From contig NZ_JARZAJ010000011.1 of assembly GCF_029892105.1 (NCBI RefSeq), positions 1 to 64,000 on the forward strand: 64,000 nucleotides of DNA. The letters run 5' to 3'. The notes under the pieces are model-generated. The model was not told where the DNA came from. It saw only the letters and a program-made list of their open reading frames with translations, and made no database searches. The translations under genes were made by a program, and so were the position numbers. Shown here in pieces: positions 37,778 through 46,994 of this stretch (its first letter is position 1; the number at the start of each line of letters is the position of its first letter). This DNA comes from Kitasatospora sp. GP82 (GTDB taxonomy: Bacteria > Actinomycetota > Actinomycetes > Streptomycetales > Streptomycetaceae).

Positions 37778-39157
37778 ATGATCTCGCTCGACCAACTCGG
37801 TGCATGGACAGGACCGAAGGTCGCCGGTGACCTGCCGGGGCCCATCTCGGCCGAGTTCCTGGCCCGTCAGCAGCAGTACGAGTCCAACGCCCGCAGCTAC
37901 CCCCGGCGGCTTCCCATCGCCATCGCCGAGGCCTCGGGCAGCCTGATCCGGGACATGGACGGCAATGTCTTCATCGACTTCCTGGCGGGCGCGGGCGTGC
38001 TCTCCCTCGGGCACAACCACCCCGAGCTGGTGGCGGCCGTGACCGCGCAGCTCGGTGTGCTGACCCACGGCCTCGACTTCCCCACCCCCGTGAAGGAAGC
38101 CTTCGTCGAGGCCCAACTGTCCATGCTGCCAAAGGGGATGAGGGACCGGACGAAGATCCACTTCTGCGGCCCGACCGGGGCCAACGCCGTCGATGCCGCG
38201 CTCAAGCTCTGCAAGACCGCGACCGGCCGTGGCGAGGTCATCTCCTTCCAGGGCGGCTTCCACGGCAGCAGCCACGCCGCCATGGCGCTCACCGGACTGG
38301 TCTCGCAGAAGCAGCCGATCCTCAACGGCGTCCCCGGTGTCCACTTCTTCCCGTACTCCTACTGCACCAGGTGCCCGCTGGGCCTGGCACCGGACACCTG
38401 CGCCACCAACTGCGTCGAATACCTCGAACGGACACTGGGCGACGGCAACGGCGGGGTGCAGCTGCCCGCCGCGGTGGTCATCGAGATGGTGCAGGGCGAG
38501 GGCGGCATCATTCCCGCCCGTACCGACTTCGTCCGCAGGGTGCGCGCCCTGACCAGCGAACTCGACATCCCCCTGGTGGTCGACGAGGTCCAGACCGGCT
38601 GCGGGCGCACCGGGACGTGGTTCGCGTTCGAGGAGCACGGTATCGAGCCCGACGTCATCATCGCCTCCAAGGCGCTGAGCGGTATCGGTACCCCGGTCGC
38701 GCTCATCATGTACGACGCCAAGCTGGACACCTGGGCCCCCGGTGCCCACACCGGAACCTTCCGGGGCAACCAACTGGCCTTCGCCGCCGGGGTGGAGGCG
38801 GTGCGTATCGTCCGTCGCGACGACATCCTCGGCAACGTCGCCCGCCGGGGCGAGCAGGTCGCGGACCGGCTCAAGGCGCTGCTGGAGAACCCGTGGGTGG
38901 CCGAGGTGCGCGGGCGCGGTCTGATGTGGGGCATCGAGTTCGCGGACCCCACCAACGGCGACCCCGCCGGCCGGCTTGCGTCGGCGGTGCAGTCGGCCGC
39001 GCTCCGGCGCGGACTGATCGTCGAGGTGGGCGGCCGCCAGGACTGCGTGGTGCGGCTGATGCCCCCGCTCAACGTCAGCGCCGACACCGTCGATACGGCC
39101 TGCACGATCCTGCTGAACGCCATCCGCGACGCGCAGGAAGCCCTGCGGGAGGTGTGA
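37778..39157 (+). CDS. Diaminobutyrate-2-oxoglutarate aminotransferase (class III)
   Basis: A 459-residue PLP enzyme. It has [46 protein letters not shown] (Asp to pyridine nitrogen), IIASKALSG with the PLP lysine, and [11 protein letters not shown]. This is the EctB/Dat subgroup, which makes L-2,4-diaminobutyrate from aspartate semialdehyde and glutamate. No ectA or ectC accompanies it, so ectoine is not the product. It lies 73 bases after the Pls-like gene on the same strand, with GGAG upstream, and most likely supplies the polymer's monomer. Its 3' end is 40 bases before the G/C homopolymer tract but the protein itself looks complete. Confidence 0.92.
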   Translation: MISLDQLGAWTGPKVAGDLPGPISAEFLARQQQYESNARSYPRRLPIAIAEASGSLIRDMDGNVFIDFLAGAGVLSLGHNHPELVAAVTAQLGVLTHGLDFPTPVKEAFVEAQLSMLPKGMRDRTKIHFCGPTGANAVDAALKLCKTATGRGEVISFQGGFHGSSHAAMALTGLVSQKQPILNGVPGVHFFPYSYCTRCPLGLAPDTCATNCVEYLERTLGDGNGGVQLPAAVVIEMVQGEGGIIPARTDFVRRVRALTSELDIPLVVDEVQTGCGRTGTWFAFEEHGIEPDVIIASKALSGIGTPVALIMYDAKLDTWAPGAHTGTFRGNQLAFAAGVEAVRIVRRDDILGNVARRGEQVADRLKALLENPWVAEVRGRGLMWGIEFADPTNGDPAGRLASAVQSAALRRGLIVEVGGRQDCVVRLMPPLNVSADTVDTACTILLNAIRDAQEALREV

Positions 39158-39197
39158 GCGGATGAGCCCGATAGTCCGGGGATTTCGAGCTCGGCGT

Positions 39198-39463
<266 letters not shown>

Positions 39464-39468
39464 GACGC

Positions 39469-40761
39469 TCAGGCGAAGAGCGCCGAACCGAGCCGGTCGC
39501 TCTGGTCCCTGACCCCGGGGAGTGTGAAGAAGTACCCGCCGCCCGTGGGCGAGATGTAGTCGACCAGGGGCTCACCGGCCAGCCGCTGCTGCACGGTCTG
39601 GAACTGCCGGGCCACATCCTGCTGGTAGCAGCAGAAGATCAGCCCGACGTCCAGGTTGCCGTCGGTGTCGAGGCCGCGGTCGTAGTTGTAGCCGCGGCGG
39701 AGGATCTGCTGGTCCGCCGACTCGGGGGTGCGCGGATTGGCGAGCCGGATGTGCGCGTTCATCGGAATCAGCAGGCCCTGGGAGTCGGCCCGGTAGTCGG
39801 GGAGGTCGGACTCCGCTGTGCCGTCCAGCGGCGCACCCGATTCACGACGGCGGCCGATCATCTTCTCCTGCTCGTGCAGCGAGACCCGGTCCCAGAACTC
39901 GACGAGCATCCGGATGATCCGCACCACCTGGTAGGAACCGCCCTCGACCCAGGCCGGTTCGCCGGCCGCGCCGCCGTGCGTCCACAGCACGGCGTCCGCC
40001 ACGGCCGCCTTGCCGACGTCGGAATTGGCGATGCCGTCCTTGAAACCCAACTGGTTGCGCGGGGTCCCGGACGGGCGCGGGGCGGCGTGGAAGCCGTCGA
40101 CCTTCCAGTTCGGCTGCATACCGCTGCGGGTGTGTCTGGTGATGTCGCGCAGCGCGTGCATCACGGTGTCGCGGGAGTCGGCGCAGATCTGCAGTGAGAG
40201 GTCGCCGTGCAGCTCCTTCGAACCGACCAGGTTGTCGTCGGGGAAGACAGGCATCGGGTCGAGTCGGGCGGGCTTGCGCGCGGCCAGCCCGTAGCGGCCG
40301 TCGAAGAGGGAGGCGCCGACGCTCACGGTGACGGTCAGCCCGTCGGCGGGCAGGACCGGACCGAGGGTGGCACTGTCGGTGGGCGGTGACGCGAGGTCGG
40401 TGGCGGGCACCGGACCGCCGGCGGTCAGCGCGCGGATGCGCTCGGTCAGCGTCCGGAAGAGGTTCTCCAGGGCGGCCCGGTCGGGCGCGATGACGTTGAA
40501 CGAGACGAAGGACGCGGCAGCCTGGATCGGGGTGGTGATCCCGGCCTGGTGCGGGCCGTGGAACGGGACGCGCCGGCCGGACGGGCCGAGGTCGGGCTCG
40601 GGCTCGGCGGCGGCCGCGAACGCCCCGGCCAGCGCGCCCGATCCGACGGCGGCGCCGACCGTGGCACCGCGCAGGAAGGCGCGGCGGCGCAGGGCCTGGG
40701 CCGAAGCGGTGCGCTCGGCCGGGGCGCGGTGGTCGGCGTCGGAGGCGTCGGGCGTGATCAT
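39469..40761 (-). CDS. efeB: EfeB, Tat-exported Dyp-type heme peroxidase/deferrochelatase
   Basis: A 430-residue protein. The N-terminus has a twin-arginine signal (RRRAFLRGATVG followed by a hydrophobic stretch to about residue 55). The mature part is a Dyp peroxidase: GFKDGIAN (GxxDG distal motif), PMNAHIRLANPR (proximal heme His region) and LIFCCYQQDVARQF. The start ATG at 40761 overlaps the efeO stop (ATGA). EfeB acts outside the membrane with EfeO in ferrous iron uptake or heme iron release. The 3' end lies six bases from the G/C artefact, and the last residues (RLGSALFA) look normal. Confidence 0.94.
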   Translation of the reverse strand: MITPDASDADHRAPAERTASAQALRRRAFLRGATVGAAVGSGALAGAFAAAAEPEPDLGPSGRRVPFHGPHQAGITTPIQAAASFVSFNVIAPDRAALENLFRTLTERIRALTAGGPVPATDLASPPTDSATLGPVLPADGLTVTVSVGASLFDGRYGLAARKPARLDPMPVFPDDNLVGSKELHGDLSLQICADSRDTVMHALRDITRHTRSGMQPNWKVDGFHAAPRPSGTPRNQLGFKDGIANSDVGKAAVADAVLWTHGGAAGEPAWVEGGSYQVVRIIRMLVEFWDRVSLHEQEKMIGRRRESGAPLDGTAESDLPDYRADSQGLLIPMNAHIRLANPRTPESADQQILRRGYNYDRGLDTDGNLDVGLIFCCYQQDVARQFQTVQQRLAGEPLVDYISPTGGGYFFTLPGVRDQSDRLGSALFA

Positions 40762-41960
40762 GCGTGGTTCCTCGGGGTGAGCAGATTGGGCAGGACGGCC
40801 AGTTCCTCCAGGAGCCGGCCGAGGTCGCCGTCGAGGCGCTGGCGCTGCGCCGTGGCGAGGCGGGAGGACGGGGTCCAGGAGCCGTCGGCGGCCCGACAGG
40901 CCGTCACCTCGGCCTGGAAGGCGGGAAGCTGCCGATTCAACTGGTCCAGCAGGCCGGGATCCCGTGGGCGGATCAGCGGAGCGAGGATGTCCAGCACCTT
41001 CTCCGTTCCCTGGACGTTGGCGTCGAGGGTGGCCAGGGTGGTGCCGCTGCCGTAGTCGGCGATGCCGCCCAGCTGGGACTGGAGCGCGTTCTCCAGGATC
41101 TCGTGGGCCCGTAGCGGCAGGTCGCCCGGGTCGGTGTCCTCGCTGGGGAAGTCCTGGACCAGGCCGTCGATGTCCGTCACCAGCTGCTGGGTGACGGGGC
41201 GCAGCCGGTCCGCGCCCCAGCCGTGCCACAGGCCGTGCTCCAGGGCGAAGAAGCCCGTCCAGCCCGGGGTGTCGACGCCCTGGGGCAGGCCGTTGGCCAG
41301 GCCGTTCAGGGACTGGTCGAAGTCGCCGAAGGAGCTGTAGGCGGCGCCGAGCCGCTCGTAGTCGAGGTGCGCGGTGAGCCAGTCGGTCCGGGCTGCGGCC
41401 AGGTCGCCACGGGCCACGTCCGCGTCCAGGGTGCGGCCTGACGAGAGCAGCTCCGGCAGCGCCGTCCGTACGTAGGCGCGGTACGCCTTGACGGGTGCGG
41501 TCATCTCCAGGTCGCCCATCGGCTGGTAGCCCGCCACGGCGCCGGTCGCGGTTCCGACGACCGCCACGGGTCCCGAGGTGAGCACAGGGCCGCTGGAGAA
41601 GACACAGCGCACCGCGTACTGACCACCCGTCAGGGTCGTTGCCAACGACAGTGTCTTACCGGGGCCGAGCCAGGGAATCTCCGCGTAGGCCAGCTTCCCG
41701 TCGGTCGAGATCAGGTAGAGCGTGGCGAAGACCTTGGAGTCGTTGGTGACGGAGAAGGCGAGCGGGCCGGCGGGCAGCCGCTCGCCGGGCGTGCCGCAGG
41801 AGTTCGTGTCCACCCGCAGCTTCCCGCCGGGTGGTGCCGCGCTGCCACCGGCCGGCGCGGAGCCGATCAGGGCGGTGGCACTCAGGAGGAGCAGCCCGGC
41901 CAGCGCCGCGCGCTTGCGGGCCGGGCGGGCAGGGGGTGCGGACGGTGTTCGCGCCGACAT
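40758..41960 (-). CDS. efeO: EfeO, periplasmic-type iron uptake protein (cupredoxin plus M75 domain)
   Basis: A 400-residue exported protein. Basic residues then LAGLLLLSATALIGSAPAG form a signal peptide. A cupredoxin-like domain follows (residues 50-130, SCGTPGERLPAGPLAFSV). The rest is the imelysin/M75 domain with HLDYERLG and FFALEHGLWHGW, which includes the HxxE metal motif. It is the first gene of an efeO-efeB pair. No efeU permease is next to it, so the permease is elsewhere or another transporter serves. Confidence 0.93.
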   Translation of the reverse strand: MSARTPSAPPARPARKRAALAGLLLLSATALIGSAPAGGSAAPPGGKLRVDTNSCGTPGERLPAGPLAFSVTNDSKVFATLYLISTDGKLAYAEIPWLGPGKTLSLATTLTGGQYAVRCVFSSGPVLTSGPVAVVGTATGAVAGYQPMGDLEMTAPVKAYRAYVRTALPELLSSGRTLDADVARGDLAAARTDWLTAHLDYERLGAAYSSFGDFDQSLNGLANGLPQGVDTPGWTGFFALEHGLWHGWGADRLRPVTQQLVTDIDGLVQDFPSEDTDPGDLPLRAHEILENALQSQLGGIADYGSGTTLATLDANVQGTEKVLDILAPLIRPRDPGLLDQLNRQLPAFQAEVTACRAADGSWTPSSRLATAQRQRLDGDLGRLLEELAVLPNLLTPRNHA

Positions 41961-42073
41961 GGCTTCGGGCGGTCCTTCGGTCGGGCAGGCGCCCCGGCCC
42001 CTGGACGGTCGCGGATCGCGCCGCCCGCGCGCGGGGCCGGGGCACCTGGACGGTGGTGTGCTGCCGGTCGGAC

Positions 42074-42949
42074 TCAGTTCCAGATGTCGGTGATGGGAGC
42101 CGCACTGCTGCTCTGGCCGACGGGGGCGAGACCGTACATCTGCTCCAGGGTGGCGAGCAGGTTGTAGTGGTTGATGGTCTCGCTGTACTGGCCGGGCTGG
42201 ACGTGCGCGCCGGTGATCAGCGTGGGGATCTGGTTGCTCTCGGTGTAGTCGTCCTCGTCCCAGGTGACGATCAGCAGGCTGTTGTTCTGCTGGGCCCAGG
42301 TCGCGTAGTTCGCCAGGTTGTTCTGCAACCAGGAGTCACCGTCGGCGATGGTGCCGTCGTGCATGTCGTCGTTGAGGTTCGGGATCACGAACGACACCGT
42401 GGGCAGGGTGCTGTAGTCCGTGGGGAACGAGGAGAACGGCTGCGAGTCGGCGCCCGGGACGTTGCTGAAGTTGACCCACGGGGAGTGCTTGCGCGCGTAG
42501 CCGCCCGAGGTGCAGGTGGTGGAGCCGGCCTTCGGCAGATCCTCCGAGTAGCCCTTGAAGGTGTAGCCGGCGGCCAGCAGTTCGGAGCCGAGGTTCGCCG
42601 TGTTGCCCTTGTTGACCGGGCAGGCGTCGGACTTCAGACCGAAGGTGCTGCCGGCGAAGAGCGCCATGTAGTTCGGCTCGCTGGGGTGGCTGACCCCGAA
42701 CGAGGAGGTCATCAGCGCACCCTGGGATGCCAGGGAGTTGATGTAGGGAGCGTCGTTGGTGTCGCCGATGATGTCGTCGTAGGAGTGGTTCTCCTCCATC
42801 ACGACCACGACGTGCGCGGGGGCGGGAACGGTGCTTGCCGCCGGCTTGGCGGCGACGGCCGAGCTGTACGGGGCCAGGGCGACGGACCCCACGACGGCGG
42901 CTGCCACTGCGACGGCGGACAGTCCGGCAAAACGCGACCTCGAACGCAT
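42074..42949 (-). CDS. Secreted phosphoesterase (acid phosphatase/phospholipase C-like family)
   Basis: A 291-residue exported protein. The N-terminus, RSRSRFAGLSAVAVAAAVVG through AVAAKPAA, is a signal peptide with a likely AxA site. The catalytic domain of the phosphoesterase family (PF04185) is shown by VVVMEENHSYDDI, HPSEPNYMALFAG, IPNLNDDMHDG and LLIVTWDEDDY, the metal-binding Glu/Asn and Asp positions. The start at 42949 was chosen for the signal peptide. It stands alone on the minus strand. Phosphate limitation commonly controls such enzymes, but I see no clear PHO box. Confidence 0.88.
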   Translation of the reverse strand: MRSRSRFAGLSAVAVAAAVVGSVALAPYSSAVAAKPAASTVPAPAHVVVVMEENHSYDDIIGDTNDAPYINSLASQGALMTSSFGVSHPSEPNYMALFAGSTFGLKSDACPVNKGNTANLGSELLAAGYTFKGYSEDLPKAGSTTCTSGGYARKHSPWVNFSNVPGADSQPFSSFPTDYSTLPTVSFVIPNLNDDMHDGTIADGDSWLQNNLANYATWAQQNNSLLIVTWDEDDYTESNQIPTLITGAHVQPGQYSETINHYNLLATLEQMYGLAPVGQSSSAAPITDIWN

Positions 42950-43568
42950 GGAGACTCCAGGGAGGAACGAGCCGGGCCTGCGTGCCCGGCTCATGGGGGA
43001 GGTTCGGGAGCCCGCCGCACAGGGCCTCGTGGTGCGGCCGCGGACCGATGCGGGGGCGCCGGGCGAAGGTGCGCCCGGCTTCGGTGCCGCGTACAACGTA
43101 GGTGCCGTAGGCACCCCTTAGTTGTCGGTGGACTGGCGAGACGGTGAACTTCGCAAGGAGAGCGCGGCTTCGGGCCGAGGCCGGGCCCACCGCCTGTCAC
43201 CCGTTCAGAAGACCGTGACCAGCCCGTCAGTGACGGTCCGGCGGATCCGGCCGCCGCCGGGGGTGCGGCAGCCGGATGTCCGATGGTGCGAGGGCACTGA
43301 CGATCCTGTGGCGGAGCAACCGTGGAGCCATGTCGATCCCTTCGGGGGGACGGATCTGAACAGGCTGGTTCCGGTGGGACGGCCACGAACCGCACTGGCC
43401 CCGCAACATCCCTGCACGCGGCGTGAGTTGGATCGGTTGTGGCCCTCCGGCACAGAGATGCTGCGCCTCTGCTGGAAGCGCTGTCAACAAGCGTGCCGGG
43501 CCGAGTTCGGGGCTCGGAACTCGTCGCCGGTGAGAGACGGTCATCGGACATCACGTCAGCTGTCGCTG
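42950..43568. other. Gene-free stretch upstream of the phosphoesterase
   Basis: About 619 bp between the NRAMP stop and the phosphoesterase start, both on the minus strand. Small frames (for example 43205-43453) have no ribosome site and no recognisable protein. A 6-bp inverted repeat GGTGCC/GGCACC with a GTA loop lies near 43101-43115 and could be an operator of the phosphoesterase gene. Nothing else stands out. Confidence 0.4.
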
Positions 43569-45485
43569 TCATCCGCCCAGTTGCACGGCCTTGACGATCA
43601 GCAGCAGTGCGGCGACGACCAGGTAGCCGCGCAGCAGGCCCATCCCCAGCCGCAGACCCGGCGACCAGACGACAGGCTCCAGCAGTGCCAGAGGCGGCAT
43701 CCGCCAGGTGTCCCGCTCCGAGCGGGCGACTTCGGGGGCGCTGGGCCGGGCGGGGCGGTGCCGGGCGCGGCTGGTGCGCAGTCCGAGGGCGGCCGCGAGC
43801 AGCCCGAGGGCGAACGCGGCGGAGAGGTACTCGGCGACCAGCGTGGTGTTCAGACCGGGAAACAGGGTGGTGGCCACCAGGACCCCGGAGAGCATGAGCA
43901 GGACCGAGATGATCAGGGAGGCCAGCAGGTTGAGCCAGCGCGGGTTGGTCCAGGGGCCGAGCACCGCACGGTCGTTGCACAGCAGGAGCAGGAAGACGCT
44001 GGCGGAGGGCAGCAGCAGGCCCGCCAGGGCCTGCACAGCGGTGGTGATCAGACCGAGCGGGGCACCGGGGACGAGGACGATCGCGGCCGCCAGCAGCACC
44101 ATCGCGGTGTAGCTGCCGTAGAAGGCCTTGGCCTCGCCGAAGCTGCGGTGCAGCGAGTGCCGCAGGTTGAACACGTCCCCGAAGGCGTAGCTGGTGGCCA
44201 GGGTGACCGCGGCGGCACCGACGATCGAGGCATCGAGCAGCATGATCGCGAACAGCGCCCCCAGGGTGGTGCTGCGGTCGCCGAGCGCCTCGGCGACGCC
44301 GAGCGCGTCGGTGAAGTGACCGGCGGCGCTGGTGCCGCGGACCGCGTAGTCGGCGGCGATGATGATCGCGACGGCCCCGAGGACGACGACCAGGGAGCCG
44401 ATGACGGTGTCGAGACGCTCATGGCCGATGAAACGCGGCGTGATGCGTTTGTCGATGATGTTGGACTGCTGGAAGAACAGCTGCCAGGGGGCGACGGTGG
44501 TGCCGACGATCGCGATGATCAGCAGCACCGCGTCCGAGGAGACGCCGCCCTGGATCCCGGGCACGACCAGGTGGTAGAAGACCGATCCGTAGCGCGGCCG
44601 GGACAGCAGGGCCAGCGGCACCAGCACCAGGCTGACGGCGATGAACGTCAGCATCGCCCGCTCCCAGCGGCGGAAGCTTCCGCTGGCGGTGATGGCGATC
44701 AGCGCCAGGGCCGCGACGGGCACGGCGATGTACTTGCTGATCCCGAAATAGCTCAGCGCGAGCGAGACGCCGATGAACTCGGTCACGATGGTGAGGAAGT
44801 TCAGCACGAACAGGTCGCCGACGCTGAACCAGCCCCAGAACCGCCCGAACCGCTCGTTGATGAGCCGGGCATGCCCGACACCGGTGACCGCACCCAGCCG
44901 CACCACCATCTCCTGGTTGACGATCAGCACAGGGACGAGCAGGAGCAGGACCCACAGCAGGCTGTAGCCGTAGTTCTGGCCGGCCTGCGCGTAGGTGGAG
45001 ACACCTCCCGCGTCGTTGTCGCCGACCATGACGATAAGGCCGGGGCCGATGATCGCGAGGAAGGTGAGCAGCCGTCTCTTCAGGCTGCGGGTGGAGTCGT
45101 CCTCGTCGAGGCGGATACGGCCCAGGGCACCTTCGATGTCGCCGAGGTGGGCCTCGTCCAGTACGGCGCTCGCGTGGACCTCGGTCGCGGCGGCGGGCGG
45201 ATGCGGGACGGCGGCGGGCCCGGGCCGGTGCGCGGAAGGCTTGGCAGCCGGGGCGGCAGCCGGGGCGGCGGGCGGCGGGCCCGGGCGTTGCGGTGCGGCG
45301 GGCGGTGCGGCAGCCGGTGCAGCGGGCCGGTCGTGCTGTGGAGCGGGGCGTTGTGGGGCGGCGGGCCGGTCGTGCTGTGGAGCGGGGCGTTGTGGGGCGG
45401 CGGGCCGGTCGTGCTGTGGAGCGGGGCGCCCAGGGCCGCCGGGTTGGTCGTGTCGGGGTCCGGGCGGGGTGGGCTGGTCGCTCAT
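43569..45485 (-). CDS. NRAMP-like divalent metal transporter with Pro/Ala-rich N-terminus
   Basis: A 638-residue membrane protein. The first 110 residues are Pro/Ala-rich with a 13-residue repeat and are cytosolic. The rest has about eleven hydrophobic segments of the NRAMP fold. In TM1 the usual DPGN is replaced by GDNDAGGVSTYAQAG, and in TM6 the usual MPHN is VAPWQLFFQQS. Loss of the metal-selective Met resembles the NRAMP-related magnesium transporters rather than Mn/Fe transporters. Its ATG overlaps the stop of the upstream MgtE-N/CBS gene by one base (TGATG), which strengthens a magnesium link. The substrate is inferred. Confidence 0.85.
   Translation of the reverse strand: MSDQPTPPGPRHDQPGGPGRPAPQHDRPAAPQRPAPQHDRPAAPQRPAPQHDRPAAPAAAPPAAPQRPGPPPAAPAAAPAAKPSAHRPGPAAVPHPPAAATEVHASAVLDEAHLGDIEGALGRIRLDEDDSTRSLKRRLLTFLAIIGPGLIVMVGDNDAGGVSTYAQAGQNYGYSLLWVLLLLVPVLIVNQEMVVRLGAVTGVGHARLINERFGRFWGWFSVGDLFVLNFLTIVTEFIGVSLALSYFGISKYIAVPVAALALIAITASGSFRRWERAMLTFIAVSLVLVPLALLSRPRYGSVFYHLVVPGIQGGVSSDAVLLIIAIVGTTVAPWQLFFQQSNIIDKRITPRFIGHERLDTVIGSLVVVLGAVAIIIAADYAVRGTSAAGHFTDALGVAEALGDRSTTLGALFAIMLLDASIVGAAAVTLATSYAFGDVFNLRHSLHRSFGEAKAFYGSYTAMVLLAAAIVLVPGAPLGLITTAVQALAGLLLPSASVFLLLLCNDRAVLGPWTNPRWLNLLASLIISVLLMLSGVLVATTLFPGLNTTLVAEYLSAAFALGLLAAALGLRTSRARHRPARPSAPEVARSERDTWRMPPLALLEPVVWSPGLRLGMGLLRGYLVVAALLLIVKAVQLGG
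45324..45440. repeat. Three tandem 39-bp repeats in the NRAMP-like gene
   Basis: Units begin at 45324, 45363 and 45402; the first two are near identical and the third diverges at its end. They encode the repeated 13-residue segment PAPQHDRPAAPQR. Copy number may vary between strains because the unit is in frame. Confidence 0.8.
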
Positions 45486-46840
45486 CAGCTCGGCTCCTGC
45501 CGGGAGTCGGCCGGGCCGGACGGCGTCGGAGGAGTCCGTGTCCCGTGACGGAGGTCCGGTGGTGGGGCGACCTCGCGGCGCCGCCAGTCCTCGGGCAGCG
45601 TCGCCTCCAGCACGTCGTCCACGGTGATGACGCCGAGCAGGATCCGCTGCTCGTCCACCACGGGCATGGTGAGCAGGTTGTAGTCCACCATCAGCAGGAC
45701 GACGTCCACCAGGTCGGTGTCCGGCCCGACCCGGACGGGGTCGGGCTCGCTCACCGAACCCAGCGTGGCGTCGGGATCGGACTGGAGCAGCGTGACCAGC
45801 TTGACGACCGCGAGCAGCCGGCCGTTCTCGTCGACGCCGTAGACGCTGGTCAGCGCCTCGGCCTGGAGGCTGCGGGCGTTCCTGACGGCCGTGAGTGCCT
45901 CGCGCACCGGCACGTCCGCGGTGAGGGGCAGGAAGTCCACGGCCATCAGACCGCCCGCGCTGTCGGGGCTGTACCCCATCAGGGTCAGGACTCTGCCCCG
46001 CTGTGCGGCCGGAAGCCGGTCCAGCACCGGGCGGCGTCGGCGCTGCGGCAGCTCGCCGATGGCGTCGGCGGCGTCGTCCGCACGCATCCGCGCCAGGACG
46101 TCGGCGATCTCGGCGTCGGTGCGCGCACCGAGCAGCCGGGACGCGTGGTCCTCCTCCAACTCCTCGAAGACATCGGCCTCCAGCTCCGGGTCCTGGTGGA
46201 CCCGGCCGAGGATCTCGTGCTTCTCCGCCGCCGAGGCATCCTCCAGCAGGTCCGCGATCTGCGCCGGCCTCATCCGACGGATCCGGCCGGCCGGGCCGCG
46301 CGCCTTCAGACTGCGGTCGTGGCCGATCAGCGGCTCGAACGCCTTCCAGTCCCGGCAGGTGTGCTCCCTCGGCCGGCCGCCGAACAGCCCCGGGAACCTG
46401 TGGTGGCGGTGGGTGTCCAGGCCGGAGAGCAGCCAGCGGCTCCCGCGCCGGGCGAGCTCCACGTCCGAGGCCCGCACCAGACGGGCTTCGGCCACGTCGA
46501 TCAGACGGTGCCCGAGCACGTCGGCGCGGAGCAGCACCTCACCCTCGCGCCGTTCGAACGGTCGCAGATCCACCTTCGCGCTGTTGAGCCTCAGCGCCTC
46601 CTGGCCGAACGAGCTCACCTGGTGGATCGGCACGAAGAGTTCACGGCCGCCGACGCTGGCCACCAACCCCGTCACCACCGGGTAGTCCTCGCCCCTGAGA
46701 CGCACGATCACATCTGCCAGCCGCCCCAGCGACCGGCCGCCCCGATCCGTCACCGGGCGCTTCAGCAGAGACGAAAGGTGCACCACGTCCGTCTGCTCGG
46801 CAGGCGTGGAAGGTGGCACGGAAGACGGTCTGACGGTCAT
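45485..46840 (-). CDS. PRC-barrel/MgtE-N/CBS-domain protein (soluble magnesium-sensor-like)
   Basis: A 451-residue protein without membrane segments. The N-terminus (residues 18-90, LLKRPVTDRGGRSLGRLADV, then PIHQVSSF) is a PRC-barrel, repeated once. A MgtE N domain follows (QIADLLEDASAAEKHEILGR, VFEELEEDHASRLL, MRADDAADAIGELP), then a CBS pair (DFLPLTADVPVREALTAVRN; MVDYNLLTMPVVDEQRILLG). The MgtE pore domain is missing. In MgtE these cytosolic domains bind Mg2+ and gate the channel; here they probably regulate the coupled NRAMP-like transporter in trans. The start ATG 46840 was chosen because upstream codons do not resemble the family. Confidence 0.85.
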   Translation of the reverse strand: MTVRPSSVPPSTPAEQTDVVHLSSLLKRPVTDRGGRSLGRLADVIVRLRGEDYPVVTGLVASVGGRELFVPIHQVSSFGQEALRLNSAKVDLRPFERREGEVLLRADVLGHRLIDVAEARLVRASDVELARRGSRWLLSGLDTHRHHRFPGLFGGRPREHTCRDWKAFEPLIGHDRSLKARGPAGRIRRMRPAQIADLLEDASAAEKHEILGRVHQDPELEADVFEELEEDHASRLLGARTDAEIADVLARMRADDAADAIGELPQRRRRPVLDRLPAAQRGRVLTLMGYSPDSAGGLMAVDFLPLTADVPVREALTAVRNARSLQAEALTSVYGVDENGRLLAVVKLVTLLQSDPDATLGSVSEPDPVRVGPDTDLVDVVLLMVDYNLLTMPVVDEQRILLGVITVDDVLEATLPEDWRRREVAPPPDLRHGTRTPPTPSGPADSRQEPS

Positions 46841-46994
46841 CGCTCGGCCCTTTCCGGGCCCGGTCCGGATCCCGCAGCCCGGCCCGATCCTGCCGGGCCC
46901 CGTGGAGGCACACGCGGACCATGCCCCAAAAGCCACCGAAACGCCCTAAACGGGTACCGCAGATGGGCGTACGCGGCACAGCCGGCGGACCGGC

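Noticed and set aside
43205..43453. Small minus-strand frame in the spacer before the phosphoesterase
   Set aside because: No ribosome site, no recognisable protein, and odd Ser/Arg composition.
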